Shown: positions 47,035 to 57,675, numbered from the stretch's first letter. The stretch: 64,000 nucleotides of DNA from Rheum nobile (GCA_027886185.1 WOAB01000501.1:930001-994000); one strand, 5' to 3'. The notes: generated by a model not told the origin, from the sequence alone. Made by a program: numbers and translations.

Positions 47035-50000
47035 CTAAGAGTCCAGCACTTCAGTGCAAGTGCGACTATTGTGAGTGGCTAACTTGTTGCATCTACCGCA
47101 ACGCCTTTGCCCTGCATGGTTCGAAGCAATAGAAATTTCTCTTCCACTCCGGATACGCGACCCGCTTCCTTTGTTTTTGGCTTGCTCTGGTGGCAGCACA
47201 TTAATGACTGAAGGTACTTCAACTCCGGCATAAGACTGAAGCTGCTCCAGGTTCGACGCGCCAGAACTAGATGAAGCACCACTTCCACACAGCAGAGACG
47301 CCTTTTTCTCCTTAAGCAGAACCGAAAACTGTTTCATGAGGTCCGACTTGTCCTCCAATAGCCCCACACAGCTATAAAAGTCAGATATCACCTCATTCAT
47401 GACCGCCTCACGCTCTTCAAGGGCCGCACACTGAGTCACAACGGTGTTGTCGATAGTGAACACCGGTGTAATAGTGACATCCATGGTCCAGCGCGCAAGG
47501 ACATACCTATCCGGAATCCTATCAAACCCGAGGTTCCTGAACACAAAAATGAGATGACAACAAGGCAGACCAATCCTTTGAAACATGCGACAGCTACAAA
47601 AAAAATCCACACCTTCAGCTGACTGCTCCACTGTGAAACTCTTGGATAAGCAATCCTTGATACCGTAGAATTTTGTACCGTTGACATCAGACATGCTCAC
47701 CATAAAGCATGATAGACAACATTCCATAATCTGATCCTGAACAAGTTTGAAAATCGAGAGCGTGTACACCTCAGATGCGTGCTTCTCCAATCCTAAAGGC
47801 GTCTTCAAATCTGGACGCATAGTAGAAGACTCAAAGTTCAGCTTCGCCTGCTTGTGTCTCTGCGTGTCCATGGCTATGTCAAAGTGCATCACCAACTCAA
47901 CTAGGCGGTAGTATCTGTCACTAAAGTGACCAAAGTAACTGTTTGCAGATTCCGAAACAGAAGTAGTTCTAAGCAGACCGCCAAACATCACATCCCTGAA
48001 GTAGGCTGGGATCCAAAATTGTCGGATTGCAAACATGTCATCAAACCACCTCCGCTTCACCAGTGGGAATTCATCAAGCAACGCAGCCCACTGTGTCTCA
48101 AACTCTGAAGGTGAAAGGTCATGGGTCCACACAATGTTGTCCAGCCTAGCCCTAAATTCTGAACCAGCAGCAGTGTCGTACTTGGTCTTTGCGGGCACTT
48201 TCTTCATGATGTGCCACATACAAAGCCTGTGGCGCGAACGCGGGAAAACTTGTTCAATAGCCGACTTCATGGACAGGTCTTGATCTGTAACTATAACCTT
48301 TGGCTCGTGCACCATTGTTGCCTTGAATTTCTCCAGCAACCAAACGTATGATCCCGCATCTTCCTTGAAAATTAAACCAGTCGCAAAAGTGACACTCGAC
48401 TTGTGATGGTCTAGCCCGGTGAATGGTATGAAAATCAGATTGTACCTATATGAAACAGATGTACACAAAGCCAACTATGAATAAGAAAAAGGGATAAAAA
48501 CACTCAAATAAGTGTCTAATAAAAAGAGCAATCAAATCAGGATACATAAGTACACAATGAGGTTGATTAGAATGAATACACAATGAGGTTCATGCAATAT
48601 AACTAAGAGGTTCATCATTTACAACTTACAGGTTCATTGAGTATAAGTAACATGTTCATCAGAAATAGAATAGGTTAGACACTTCAAAAATGGACCAGGT
48701 TCATTGGTGCTGTCTTGCAGGTTCATTTGGGACCTCAGCGAACAGACTGTAATATGTAGATATCAATGGGGTTGGACTGCACACTAGGTTCATCAGTTTG
48801 CATACGAGGTTCATCAGTTTCAACAGAGAGGTTCATCATTTACAACTTACAGGTTCATTGAGTATAAGTGACAGGTTCATTAGAAATAGAATAGGTTAGA
48901 CACTTCAAAAATGGACCAGGTTCATTGGTGCTGTCTTGCAGGTTCATTTGGGACCTCAGCGAACAGACTGGAATATGTAAATAGCAATGGGGTTGGATTT
49001 CACACTAGGTTCATCAGTTTGCATACGAGATTCATCAGTTTCAACAGAGAGGTTCATTCAATATAACTAAGAGGTTCATCATTTACAACTAATAGGTTCA
49101 TTGAGTATAAGTGACAGGTTCATCACAAATAGAATAGGTTAGACACTTCAAAAATGGACCAGGTTCATTGGTGCTGTCTTGCAGGTTCATTTGGGACCTC
49201 AGCAAACAGACTGGAATATGTAGATAACAATAGGATTGGATTCCACACTAGGTTCATCAGTTTGCATACGAGGTTCATCAGTTTAAACAGAGAGGTTCAT
49301 TCAATATAACTAAGAGGTTCATCATTTACAACTAACAGGTTCAATGAGTATAAGTAACAGGTTCATCAAAAATAAAATAGGTTAGACACTTCAAAAATGG
49401 ACCAGGTTCATTGGTGTTGTCTTGCAGGTTCATTTGGGACCTCAGCAAACAGACTGGAATATGTAGATAACAATAGGATTGGATTTCACACTAGGTTCAT
49501 CAGTTTGTATACGAGGTTCATCAGTTTCAACAGACAGGTTCATTCAATATAACTAAGAGGTTCATCCAATGAACTTAACATTAAAAGAACGAAAAACATT
49601 AAATTGAAGGCTGGTTGCACTGTAAAATAGAACAGGAACAATGCAATGAAGAAGGATAGAAAATAACATGTTGGTACGGTACGTAGCATCAAACGATACA
49701 ACGTCGCCGAAGAGAGAGAAGTTCTTGCGAGACACAGGATCAGCCCAAAATAAACGTGTCAAACGATCACAAGAATCCACGTCATACTCAAAGAAGAACG
49801 CAGGGCAGAGTTCTTTTTTGTTGAACAGACGGTTGATCGTCATCTGAGCATCGGAACCACCTATGTAAGCCAACATATCTCGCCGGTAGTTCTTGAAGTC
49901 AACAGCTGATGCACCAACTTTGGAGTAGCCGCCCACGAGTTCCTTGAATATCCTTTGAGACTTCACTGGACCGATGTGGGCTTTCTCACAATCCATCACA

Positions 50001-51330
50001 AACTTTTTATGACCAAAGTCCAGCTTCCTCATAGACTTCATAAACTGTTTATCCTTACCAACAACCATTTCATGAGTGTGCCGATCTTCAAACGTTGTTA
50101 CTTTGTAGCCCTGGTTGCCCGCAAAAGTGAGGGTGAGTTTCGCCTTACAACCAACTCTGTTTGAAGGACGTCGGCGCATGCGCTTTGTGTTGTTCTGGCC
50201 AGTTTTAAAACCCTGTCTGGTGCAATGCAAGTACTTCAGTGCAACCACATCGCCTGTCATGCGTGATCCGCCGAGCCTCACAACAAAGCCACATTCCAGT
50301 GCATATGCCTTGTAAAAATCAATCGCTTCCCCCAATGACCCAAACAGCATACCAACAACTGGTTTCAGAGAATCAACACAGATTGGAATGTGGTACACTG
50401 ATCCACCTTGAGATAATCGCGTAACAGATAAATCCGACGACATCTCAGTGTCCGAATCACTTGGATATGAACTAGGAGAACTCTGATCCAGGGATACACT
50501 ACCACCAGCACCAGCAAAACCACTACCAGTCACTGCAAACATATATAACATCTAGGTTCATTGTTGGCTACAATGATACTAGCAGGTAGGCACTAATCAC
50601 CTGTGTAATTGACTAAATTAGGATGAACACTTCAATATATTAACAGGTTCATCGAGTGATCATTGCAGGTTCATTCGTATTGCCTTGTAGGTTCATTAAT
50701 TTTCTCATGCAGGTTCATTGAGTATATGTAACAGGTTCAACAGACATACAAATACTTGAGCACTTGAAAAATCAACCAGGTTCATTGTTGTTGTCTTACA
50801 GGTTCATTATTTTGTTCATGCAGGTTCATGAGTTATAACTACTAGGTTCATTGGTTTTGAAACTAACAGGTTCATTGAGAATGAAATAACAGGTTCATTA
50901 GACATACAATAGGTTATACAAATTCAAAAATCAACCAGGTTCATTAGTGCTGACTTGCAGGTTCATTACTTTTCAAAGGCAGGTTCATTGGTTTTGAAAC
51001 TAACAGGATCAATGAGAATAAGTAACAGGTTCATTAGACATACAATAGGTTACACATTCAAAAATAAACCAGGTTCATTAGTGCTGACTTGCAGGTTCAT
51101 TTCTATAAGGCATAGGTTCAAAACAATCGCCCATTGAAAAGATGAAAAATCTAATCATGAAAAGGTTAATGCGAATCTCCCAAACAACATCCACAATAGA
51201 AACGCCAGATAACAACCAATTTGAAAACAATCATACTCAGATTACTAGCAATCGAAGAACATAAGTACACACAGCAAGAAATTCTGGAACCCTAAAACAT
51301 AACGAAGCAAATTGACTTACCATAATCCAT
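47035..51330 (-). CDS. FAR1-type MULE transposase, 3 exons, apparently intact (761 aa)
   Basis: Exons on the minus strand: 51330-51321 (ATG plus 10 coding nt), 50532-49668, 48445-47035. Phases join exactly to 762 codons including the stop. The order is an acidic/Ser-rich N-terminus; a FAR1-type DNA-binding domain (about 73-157, with FYKAYALECGFVVRLG...DRHTHEMV); a MULE transposase core with FDATYRTN (Asp285), VTDQDLSMKSAI (Asp346/348) ending in CMWHIMKK, and SESANSYFG (Glu457); a SWIM zinc finger CSC...PCCH (575-589); and a C-terminal CX2CX4HX4C-type knuckle (CGRCNKLATHNSRTC). It cuts and joins the element's ends. Domain order equals host FAR1/FHY3-related proteins, but the TIR/TSD context identifies it as the transposon copy. 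Both introns contain GGTTCAT repeats. Start chosen because the spliced ATGGATTATG exon gives a clean GTAAGT donor. Confidence 0.87.
48446..49667 (+). repeat. Transposase intron 2: four about 240-bp GGTTCAT tandem units
   Basis: Units starting near 48590, 48830, 49070 and 49310 share GAGTATAAGT, GAATAGGTTAGACACTTCAA, TTGGTGCTGTCTTGCAGG, TTCATTTGGGACCTCAGC and TTGCATACGAGGTTCATCAG. Although the host gene is on the minus strand, GGTTCAT again reads on the plus strand. Confidence 0.9.
50533..51320 (+). repeat. Transposase intron 1: GGTTCAT repeats
   Basis: Contains repeated AGGTTCATTAGTGCTGACTTGCAGGTT-type and AGGTTCATTAGACATACAATAGG-type units, three imperfect copies between about 50640 and 51110. 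The intron lies between the 10-nt first coding exon and exon 2 of the transposase. Confidence 0.8.
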
Positions 51331-51640
51331 AGAAACGTCTATGCCAGTCAATCCAATAGCAATGGTAGATTAAAGGAGACGAAATCGATGAAGAACGTGC
51401 ACTGCAACGAGCGAGAAGCAACAACTCCTCCAATGGCGATTCCGGCGACAGCGAATACGGAAACAGAAGGCAAGTCGATCGAGATCAGAGACGCGAAGAA
51501 CGACGGCTACAGACATACAATGGCGTTAACACATCGAAAGAGACGAAAATCCATGAAAAACATGAACTGAAATCAGCAAAAACTAGGTTTACCTCCAATG
51601 GCGATTGGGAGAAACAGAGCGAATCGAGACAGAGGCAAGG
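51331..51640 (-). promoter_or_regulatory. Transposase 5' leader region near the right MULE end
   Basis: GC-richer, ORF-poor sequence directly upstream of the transposase start, between it and the right terminal repeat. It likely contains the leader and promoter. No single TATA box could be chosen. Confidence 0.4.
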
Positions 51641-51689
51641 AGAGACGGCTACAGTGAATGCGTGGAAAATGACCAAATTACCCCTCCGT

Positions 51690-51794
51690 GTGTTAAATGA
51701 AGGATCACTACCAATCGTCAGATGGTGACACGTGTAAGGCCGGATTGAGTGCGCACGGTTTACTTTAAGTCCGATGCTCATTTGATCCTCAATC
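51690..51794 (-). repeat. MULE right terminal inverted repeat
   Basis: The counterpart of 36346-36450 (see that entry), ending ...TTTGATCCTCAATC on the plus strand beside the target duplication. Confidence 0.7.
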
Positions 51795-51804
51795 TTGATA
51801 TTAA
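51795..51804 (+). repeat. Target-site duplication of the MULE (right)
   Basis: TTGATATTAA, identical to 36336-36345. Confidence 0.8.
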
Positions 51805-52675
51805 ATCGACACCATATTAACTTATGTTAGAAAATATTTTAAAAACGAATTTTCATAAAAAAATCTAAATCAATGATATTTAGCAAATCTTTTCGTTAAC
51901 GAGTATGCTTATTTTTTTTAAAAAGGATTTAAGCTTTGGAATGATGTGGTATGTCTTAGAGTATGACACATAATCGAAATTATTGTGAAGCCAAAAATTT
52001 ATGTAAAATCAATATTTTAGAGGTCAACATATAGACGAATTGGACGTGATGACGACACATAGATGAATTGAACCTAGGCTTCACACATATGGTTTAGGCC
52101 TCTGTTTTAATATATTTATATTTATATTTAATTACATATTATATAAATTAACGATAAATTATTTTTAAAAAAATTATATTTATATTATAAATGATACACT
52201 TTATATATTTTTAGTTTTTTTGTCTCAAAAAATTTTCGTGTATATTTCTCAACAAATTAAAACGAATTACTATTTTATGATAATAAAAACTTAGAAATAT
52301 ATAAGGTTTATCATTTATACTATTAATGTAATTTTTAAAAAATATATTAAAATTAATTTATACTTTATGAACTTAAGTGGTGTAAGGAGTGATGTATTGT
52401 GGTCCGCTTGATATTGATATCAGATAATCAGAATATGAAGTATGAGTAAGTATGAATATCACTCATATCCAAATATGCGTTTGGTATAATCTTGATATCA
52501 AAATCATATGAGAGTTTTATTTTGATATCTCCCACCGAATGAGTATATCAAAATATGAATCATATCTATACCGATATCCGATACCCTAATATCACTCAAA
52601 TCAGATAACCATATCCATATCCGATATCTCATACAAGCTCTAAACTAGCTAGCTTCGCTCACCGCGAGATTAAAT
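51805..52675. other. AT-rich spacer; GATATC/ATATC-rich stretch at 52410-52640
   Basis: No gene seen. 52410-52640 is a locally repetitive stretch (TATCACTCATATCC, CCGATATCCGATACCC and similar). Confidence 0.4.
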
Positions 52676-52920
52676 TCTCTGCACTCTTTTGTACACCCTA
52701 TAGGTTAAATTTGTTTTTTATACCCTAAACCCTAAAATATAAATCCTAAAATATAAACCCTATACCCTATATCATATACCCTAACCCTAAAATCCGATAC
52801 TCTAAACTCTAAAACCCTAAACCTTAGACTATAAATCTTAATTATTAATTATTAATTTTAATTTTAAAATAAATAAATAAAATTTATAAGATATATAAAA
52901 AGATGAACAATTAGAATGCA
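52676..52920 (+). repeat. Telomere-like degenerate repeat, left inverted arm around kinase gene 1
   Basis: Starts TCTCTGCACTCTTTTGTACA, CCCTATAGGTTAAATTTGTT and continues with degenerate CCCTAAA/TACCCTA runs, then AATAAATAAATAAAATTTA. The same sequence in reverse complement occurs at 54848-55194. Confidence 0.75.
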
Positions 52921-53037
52921 GTCCTACCTGCTGGGCCCGGAATTGGTAAAGGTGCTTAATTTACGGAATGAATGACGCACATCTAGAGGAGCTACGATTA
53001 ATTAAGGTGATTAATTGATTGATAAAGGTGACACCGC

Positions 53038-53044
53038 TATAAAT
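53038..53044 (+). promoter_or_regulatory. Putative TATA box of kinase gene 1
   Basis: TATAAAT about 85 bases before the ATG at 53129, in a position typical for a plant core promoter. Confidence 0.5.
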
Positions 53045-53128
53045 AATGTAATTACTCATGGGAGCCTTGTAAAATTTCTTTCTTTTTTCCACCAAATCAA
53101 GAAGATTTAATCAAGCTAGAAAGAAAAG

Positions 53129-54175
53129 ATGGATACGGAACAGGAAATTGCAGCTCTGATCGAGGGTACAGGAGGAGGAGCTAGGAGAATCTCTTACAAC
53201 GTACTCAGTCAGGCAACCAACTCCTTCAGCGACGACGCCGTTTTGGAAGAAACATACGGCGGAGTTGTTTACAAGGCCAGCTTTCAAAACCCCAACGGAT
53301 CTAGAGTTGTGGCGGCCGTCAAGAAGCTGCGAAGCCGATTCCCGGAGCAAACGAAGAAGGACTTCATTCAAGAAATAGCCAGCACCGGCAATCTTAGCCA
53401 CCGTTACCTGGTCCCACTCCTCGGTTGGTGTGACGAGCGTGAAGAGCCACTCCTAGTCTACCACGTGTCCCTGCCGATTCACAGCCTGGACAAGCTTGTG
53501 TTTGATGATGTACTTTCCTGGGCAGATAGGTTCGGGATAGCGGGCGGGTTAGCTTCGGGAGTAGACTATCTCCACACGGGAAGCAAAAAATGCGTGATTC
53601 ATCGCGACATCAAGCCGGGGAGCGTGATGCTGGACCCGGACCACATGACACCGAAGCTAGGAAACTTCTGGTTGGCCAGGCTGTGTGGACATGGAAAAAG
53701 CATGGATGCCACGCTGGCGTGGGGAACCTACGACTACATGGCCCCCGAGATCTACTACGAGGGCGAAAAAGCCAGCAAGGAGTCGGATGTTTACTCGTTC
53801 GGGATGGTTGCCCTGGAGCTAGCCACGGGAAGAAGAGCGCGGGGGGCAGAGGAACCAAGGTCGAGCCCAATGTCGCTGGTGAGTCAGGTTTGGAGTTTGC
53901 ACGAGGCGGATAAGATCGTTGAGGCGGTAGGTGAAAGGCTACGTGGCAGCGCTGGGTTCGACGAGAGTCAAGCCAGGCGTCTGCTGGTGGCTGGCTTGTG
54001 GTGTTGCCATACGAGAGCTTCGGAACGACCTCAAATGAAGCAAGTCATAGCGGTGCTCAACGACTATACGAGCCTGTCTGATGTCCCGCTCAGACCCATA
54101 AAAGCCTACTTGAGGCGTGCCTTGATGATTAGGCCTTCCACCTCCCAGGATTCTGGACAAGGTATATATATATGA
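53129..54175 (+). CDS. L-type-lectin-receptor-kinase-like kinase-only protein, probable pseudokinase
   Basis: 348 aa, single exon, with no signal peptide, lectin domain or membrane segment: a cytoplasmic protein derived from the kinase domain of the LecRK family. The fold is recognisable: AAVKKL (Lys65), LLGWCDE, HRD (158-160), YMAPE (205-207) and SDVYSFGMVALELATGRR. Several catalytic features are altered. The glycine-rich loop is EETYGGVVYK rather than GxGxxG. The catalytic-loop Asn is Ser165 (DIKPGSVMLD for DIKPENVMLD). The DFG motif is NFW (179-181). Loss of both the loop Asn and the DFG Asp predicts little or no phosphotransfer, so a scaffold or regulatory role, or decay, is likely. The frame is fully open. 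It lacks the intron its neighbour has between DFG and APE. Confidence 0.8.
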   Translation: MDTEQEIAALIEGTGGGARRISYNVLSQATNSFSDDAVLEETYGGVVYKASFQNPNGSRVVAAVKKLRSRFPEQTKKDFIQEIASTGNLSHRYLVPLLGWCDEREEPLLVYHVSLPIHSLDKLVFDDVLSWADRFGIAGGLASGVDYLHTGSKKCVIHRDIKPGSVMLDPDHMTPKLGNFWLARLCGHGKSMDATLAWGTYDYMAPEIYYEGEKASKESDVYSFGMVALELATGRRARGAEEPRSSPMSLVSQVWSLHEADKIVEAVGERLRGSAGFDESQARRLLVAGLWCCHTRASERPQMKQVIAVLNDYTSLSDVPLRPIKAYLRRALMIRPSTSQDSGQGIYI

Positions 54176-54847
54176 AATTAATATACATCTATCTATATAT
54201 ATACTATCTGCACGTGGATCCAATAAATGTTTGAAGATGAGTTACAAAGTTGTTTATGAAAAATTATATAATATGTTTAATAATCTCTTTTAATCATATA
54301 TTCTATCTGTCTATTTTTTTTTTGATAAATTTTATATACTAGGTGAATTATTATGTTTAACTAATTTTCAATTTTTAAAATGTTTTTGGACAAATAGTAA
54401 GGAGATTTACCTAAAAAATATTAGTTTCAAATATATTATGAGAGTTTTAAATAAGATTAATTCAATTACCTTACAAATAATTTAACATATTTTATAATTA
54501 TTGTGGATAAAAAATAGTACTAATATTTGGATAAAAAAGTAAATAAAGAGAAAACAAAAGAGTACAAAATATTGTTTATTTAAAAAGAAAAAGAATTCAA
54601 AAGATGAGAGACTTGAATTTCAAACCTTTAACATCAAACTCTTACTCCACAACCATTTGGACTAATAACTCTTTCTATGTCCATACATAATAAATTAATA
54701 TATATGTATATATTTTTTAAAAAGAAAATTATACATAACTTTGTCCCGGGGAGGGGGGTCATCGGTCCCGGACCCTCTAGATCCGCCTATGTCTGCACCT
54801 ACTAACGTTCAATTGGTGTAGTACGTAGTATGATCACATCAAATTTT
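54176..54847. other. AT-rich spacer
   Basis: No gene, RNA or repeat could be supported apart from AT-rich low complexity. Confidence 0.4.
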
Positions 54848-55194
54848 CTACACCCTAATTGTGTACCCTTTCATGTACCTTTTAAGTTTTATTTATTTAT
54901 TTTATATTTTAAACTTTAAATTAGGGTTAATAATTAATATTTAGGATTTATAGTTTAAGATTTATGATTTATAGTTTAAGGGTTAGGGTTTTAAAGTTTA
55001 AGGTATAGGATTTTAGGATTTATGGTATAGGGTTTAGGATTTATGGTCTAGGATTTATGATTTAGGGTATATGATTTATATTTTAGGATTTAGGATTTAT
55101 ATATTAGAATTTAGGGTTAATATTTTAGATTTTAGGATATATAATAAACAAATTTAACCTATAAGATATACAAAAGAGTGCATAGAAAGCGTAC
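54848..55194 (-). repeat. Telomere-like degenerate repeat, right inverted arm
   Basis: Reverse complement of 52676-52920. It contains TTTAGGGTT/TTAGGATTTAT-type iterations and ends AACCTATAAGATATACAAAA, GAGTGCATAGAAAGC. The arms enclose kinase gene 1. Confidence 0.75.
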
Positions 55195-55847
55195 AAAAAA
55201 ATTAATCTCTAGTATGATACACTAAGCTACGTAACACAACTTTGAATTAGCCGATAAAGGCAAAAACAAAAAAACTATCCGCACTTCGTGTATAGATGTA
55301 CAGATGTGTGCTTTTGATGATAGGCCAAGTACAAAGTCAATGGAATTCAATTCTAAAACCAATTTAAAATAAGAGTAATCAACCAACCTTTAATATTAAG
55401 TAGTATTGATATTTTTTTGGGTCAAATAAGTAGTATTGATATTTTCTACTTTCGATGTGGGGGTAGACTTTATGTTCGAACATAATAAGACATTTTTTTA
55501 TATCATAGCTAGTTAGTTGGTTATTGGACAAGTACGTAATTAACAAGATGATACTCTCACTTAAGAAATAAGTGTCATTCAATATTTGTTAAGATATATA
55601 TTTGTCAATTTAGGATTTTAGTTAATTATTTATTGATGAGTTACAAGATTATGTTAATAAAAATCACACATATTGAAATTTTCTATGTGAATTTTGTTCA
55701 TTTATTAGTTAAAATGTAGATGAATAATAATTAAATTGTATATACTAGAAAAAAAATTATAAGTGTTTCAAGAATATTGATTAAGAGTAAAATATATATT
55801 AATTGCACATTACATAAGCAGGTGTTAACAATACAGGAGGATCCCAC
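55195..55847. other. Spacer and leader of kinase gene 2
   Basis: AT-rich. Its last part, GCACATTACATAAGCAGGTG and TTAACAATACAGGAGGATCC (about 55803-55842), is the leader of kinase 2 and has a second copy at 59363-59411. The CAG before GAGGATCC could be a leader-intron acceptor. Confidence 0.45.
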
Positions 55848-56979
55848 ATGGTTGCGGAGGGTGAAAATATTGGCGTTGAGAATCAAGAAGCAGCAGCAGC
55901 TCCTCTGTTCTTCTATTACAATGTACTTCATGACGCAACCAACGGATTCCGTAAAGTGTTAGGAAAAGGCGCGGGCGGAGTCGTTTACGAGGGCGAGCTA
56001 GAAAAGAAAAAGGTGGCGGTCAAGAAGCTGGCGACCGAGTTCCGCCGGGAAAGCCACCCAGAGCTCCATGTAGAAATACGCAACACTTACAACCTTAAAC
56101 ACGACAACCTGGTCAATCTCATCGGTTGGTGTTCTCATGAAAAGCGTACCGGAGAATTAGAAATACTCGTCGTGTTGGAGCACATGGCGAGGCTCAGCTT
56201 GGACAAGCATCTCTTTGGTGACCCTTTGAACCCGATCTCTTGGGGAAATAGGTACAAGATAGCTTGTGGGTTAGCTGAAGGAGTGAAGTATCTCCACACG
56301 GGAAGCGACAAGTGTGTGATTCACCGTGACATTAAGCCGGAGAACGTGATGCTGGACCAAGACTGGACACCAAAGCTAGGAGACTTCGGGTCGTCCAGGT
56401 ACTGCTAATTTATTCTCTAATAAGTAATGTGGGATATCGTTCATAATCATTAGTAATTGTGAACTAGATTATTAATAATAATTGTGTTGTGATAAATTCC
56501 TTGACAGGTTGACTGAGCATGGTAAAAGCATGAAATCCACGGAGACAGGCGGGACCCGGAGATACAATGCCCCCGAGGTCCTCATGAACGGTAAAGCTAG
56601 CATAAAGTCGGATGTTTACTCGTTTGGGAAGGTTGCGGTGGAGATAGCGACGGGGAAAACGCCTCGTGAGAAGCCACCAAAGGAGGAAACGAGTCTGCTA
56701 GTATGGGTGTGGATTTTGCACGCCAAGAAGGAGAATGACCTCATTGACGCGGTAGATGAGAAGCTGCAGCTGAGCAATCCAGCCGAGATTGAGGAAGCCA
56801 GACGTCTGCTGGTGGTTGGCTTGTGGTGTTGCAACAGAAAGCCTTCCAAACGGCCTCAGATGGAGCAAGTCATAGAAGTGCTCCACGGTCATACCCCCCT
56901 GTCTCAAGCCGTGGCGCAAGTGGAAAGACAACAGGACTACTTATCTGGCCTTGAGGATGACATGAGCGAACATATTTAA
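55848..56979 (+). CDS. L-type-lectin-receptor-kinase-like cytoplasmic Ser/Thr kinase, 2 exons
   Basis: Exons 55848-56398 and 56508-56979 (GT-AG, phase 2) give 340 aa. It is a kinase domain only, without signal peptide or membrane helix. The catalytic set is complete: glycine loop GKGAGGVVYEG (39-49), AVKK (Lys59), HRDIKPENVMLD (159-170, RD kinase with Asn166), DFG (179-181) and NAPE (204-207). It would be expected to phosphorylate Ser/Thr, as in receptor-like cytoplasmic kinases. It shares about 40-45% of residues with gene 1 by eye, and the two lie in tandem on the same strand. The unspliced reading stops at TAA 56406-56408, a few codons past the donor, so splicing is required. Start chosen at 55848, the first ATG of the open frame. 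Confidence 0.85.
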
Positions 56980-57673
56980 TTAATATTAATCTACCTTTTA
57001 GAATCCCATTCTCACTCGATCTCACCAAATTATTCACTATATGCCAGGAAATTCCTCAATGTCAGGCGCTGATAACCAATGATGGATTGCCTCGATCTTT
57101 ACGTGGCATTTATTTGAATTATATTCAGCCCTTCTCATTCATTAAACTTATTCCGCTAATTTCTCTTTAGTTTTGTTTGTTTCCATGGAACTTTGCTGTA
57201 TTTTTATTCCTTTTGTTGTTGCTCTTTTTTGTTGTTGTATTTTTATTCCTTTTCTTGTTATTTTTTCTTGTTATTGTTTTTTCTTACTGTAATTTTTTTA
57301 CCGTCTCTCAATAATCCAAGATTGATTTTTCCTGACACCTTAAAACCTTATTGTATAAAAAAAAAGTGTTTATTTGAAGATTTCTTTTCCTTCAATCAAC
57401 CTTTTTTAAGTCAATTTTTCTTATCTTAAATTTTCGAAAGACACATATAACATAATTCATTGCTAGCACATCCAAAATGCCAATTTTTTATATATATAAA
57501 ACATCAATTTGTCGGTTAAAATTTATATAAAACATCAATTTGTCGGACTTAACTATATTTCATGTTTTTCCGGCTGGTATGCTTCATTTTGTTCTTTTGT
57601 ATTTTAAGGCCCTCCATATGTGTAAACGACACGATATAATAAGATCCCAAAAATCTTAAAATCCAATATATAT
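56980..57673. other. Kinase 2 downstream region, T-rich low complexity
   Basis: 57190-57430 is a TTCTTTTTGTTGT-type low-complexity run; the plus-strand ORF over it is not a gene. A short tandem duplication (ACATCAATTTGTCGG with flanks) lies at 57500-57545. Confidence 0.5.
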
Positions 57674-57675
57674 TA

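Larger units (their letters stand above)
36346..51794. mobile_element. Autonomous-type Mutator-like element (MULE) with Ulp1-like gene, 15.4 kb
   Basis: The 10-bp duplication TTGATATTAA abuts both ends. The left 60 bases and the reverse-complemented right 60 bases align without gaps at about 34 identical positions (shared blocks CTTAA..TAAAC and GCCTTA), so diverged terminal inverted repeats are present. Inside are two convergent transcription units: an Ulp1/C48-protease-like gene (+) and a FAR1-type transposase (-). Elements pairing a MULE transposase with an Ulp1-like gene are known in plants (Kaonashi/KI-MULE type). Unusually, the introns and intergenic space are filled with GGTTCAT repeats. 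The transposase looks intact; the protease gene has one probable frameshift. Confidence 0.88.

Noticed and set aside
52700..52830. Interstitial telomere tract
   Set aside because: CCCTAAA-like runs are too degenerate and belong to the inverted-arm repeat.
53590..54223. Alternative-frame and antisense ORFs over kinase gene 1
   Set aside because: GC-rich coding sequence leaves shadow frames open; the kinase frame is the only one with motifs.
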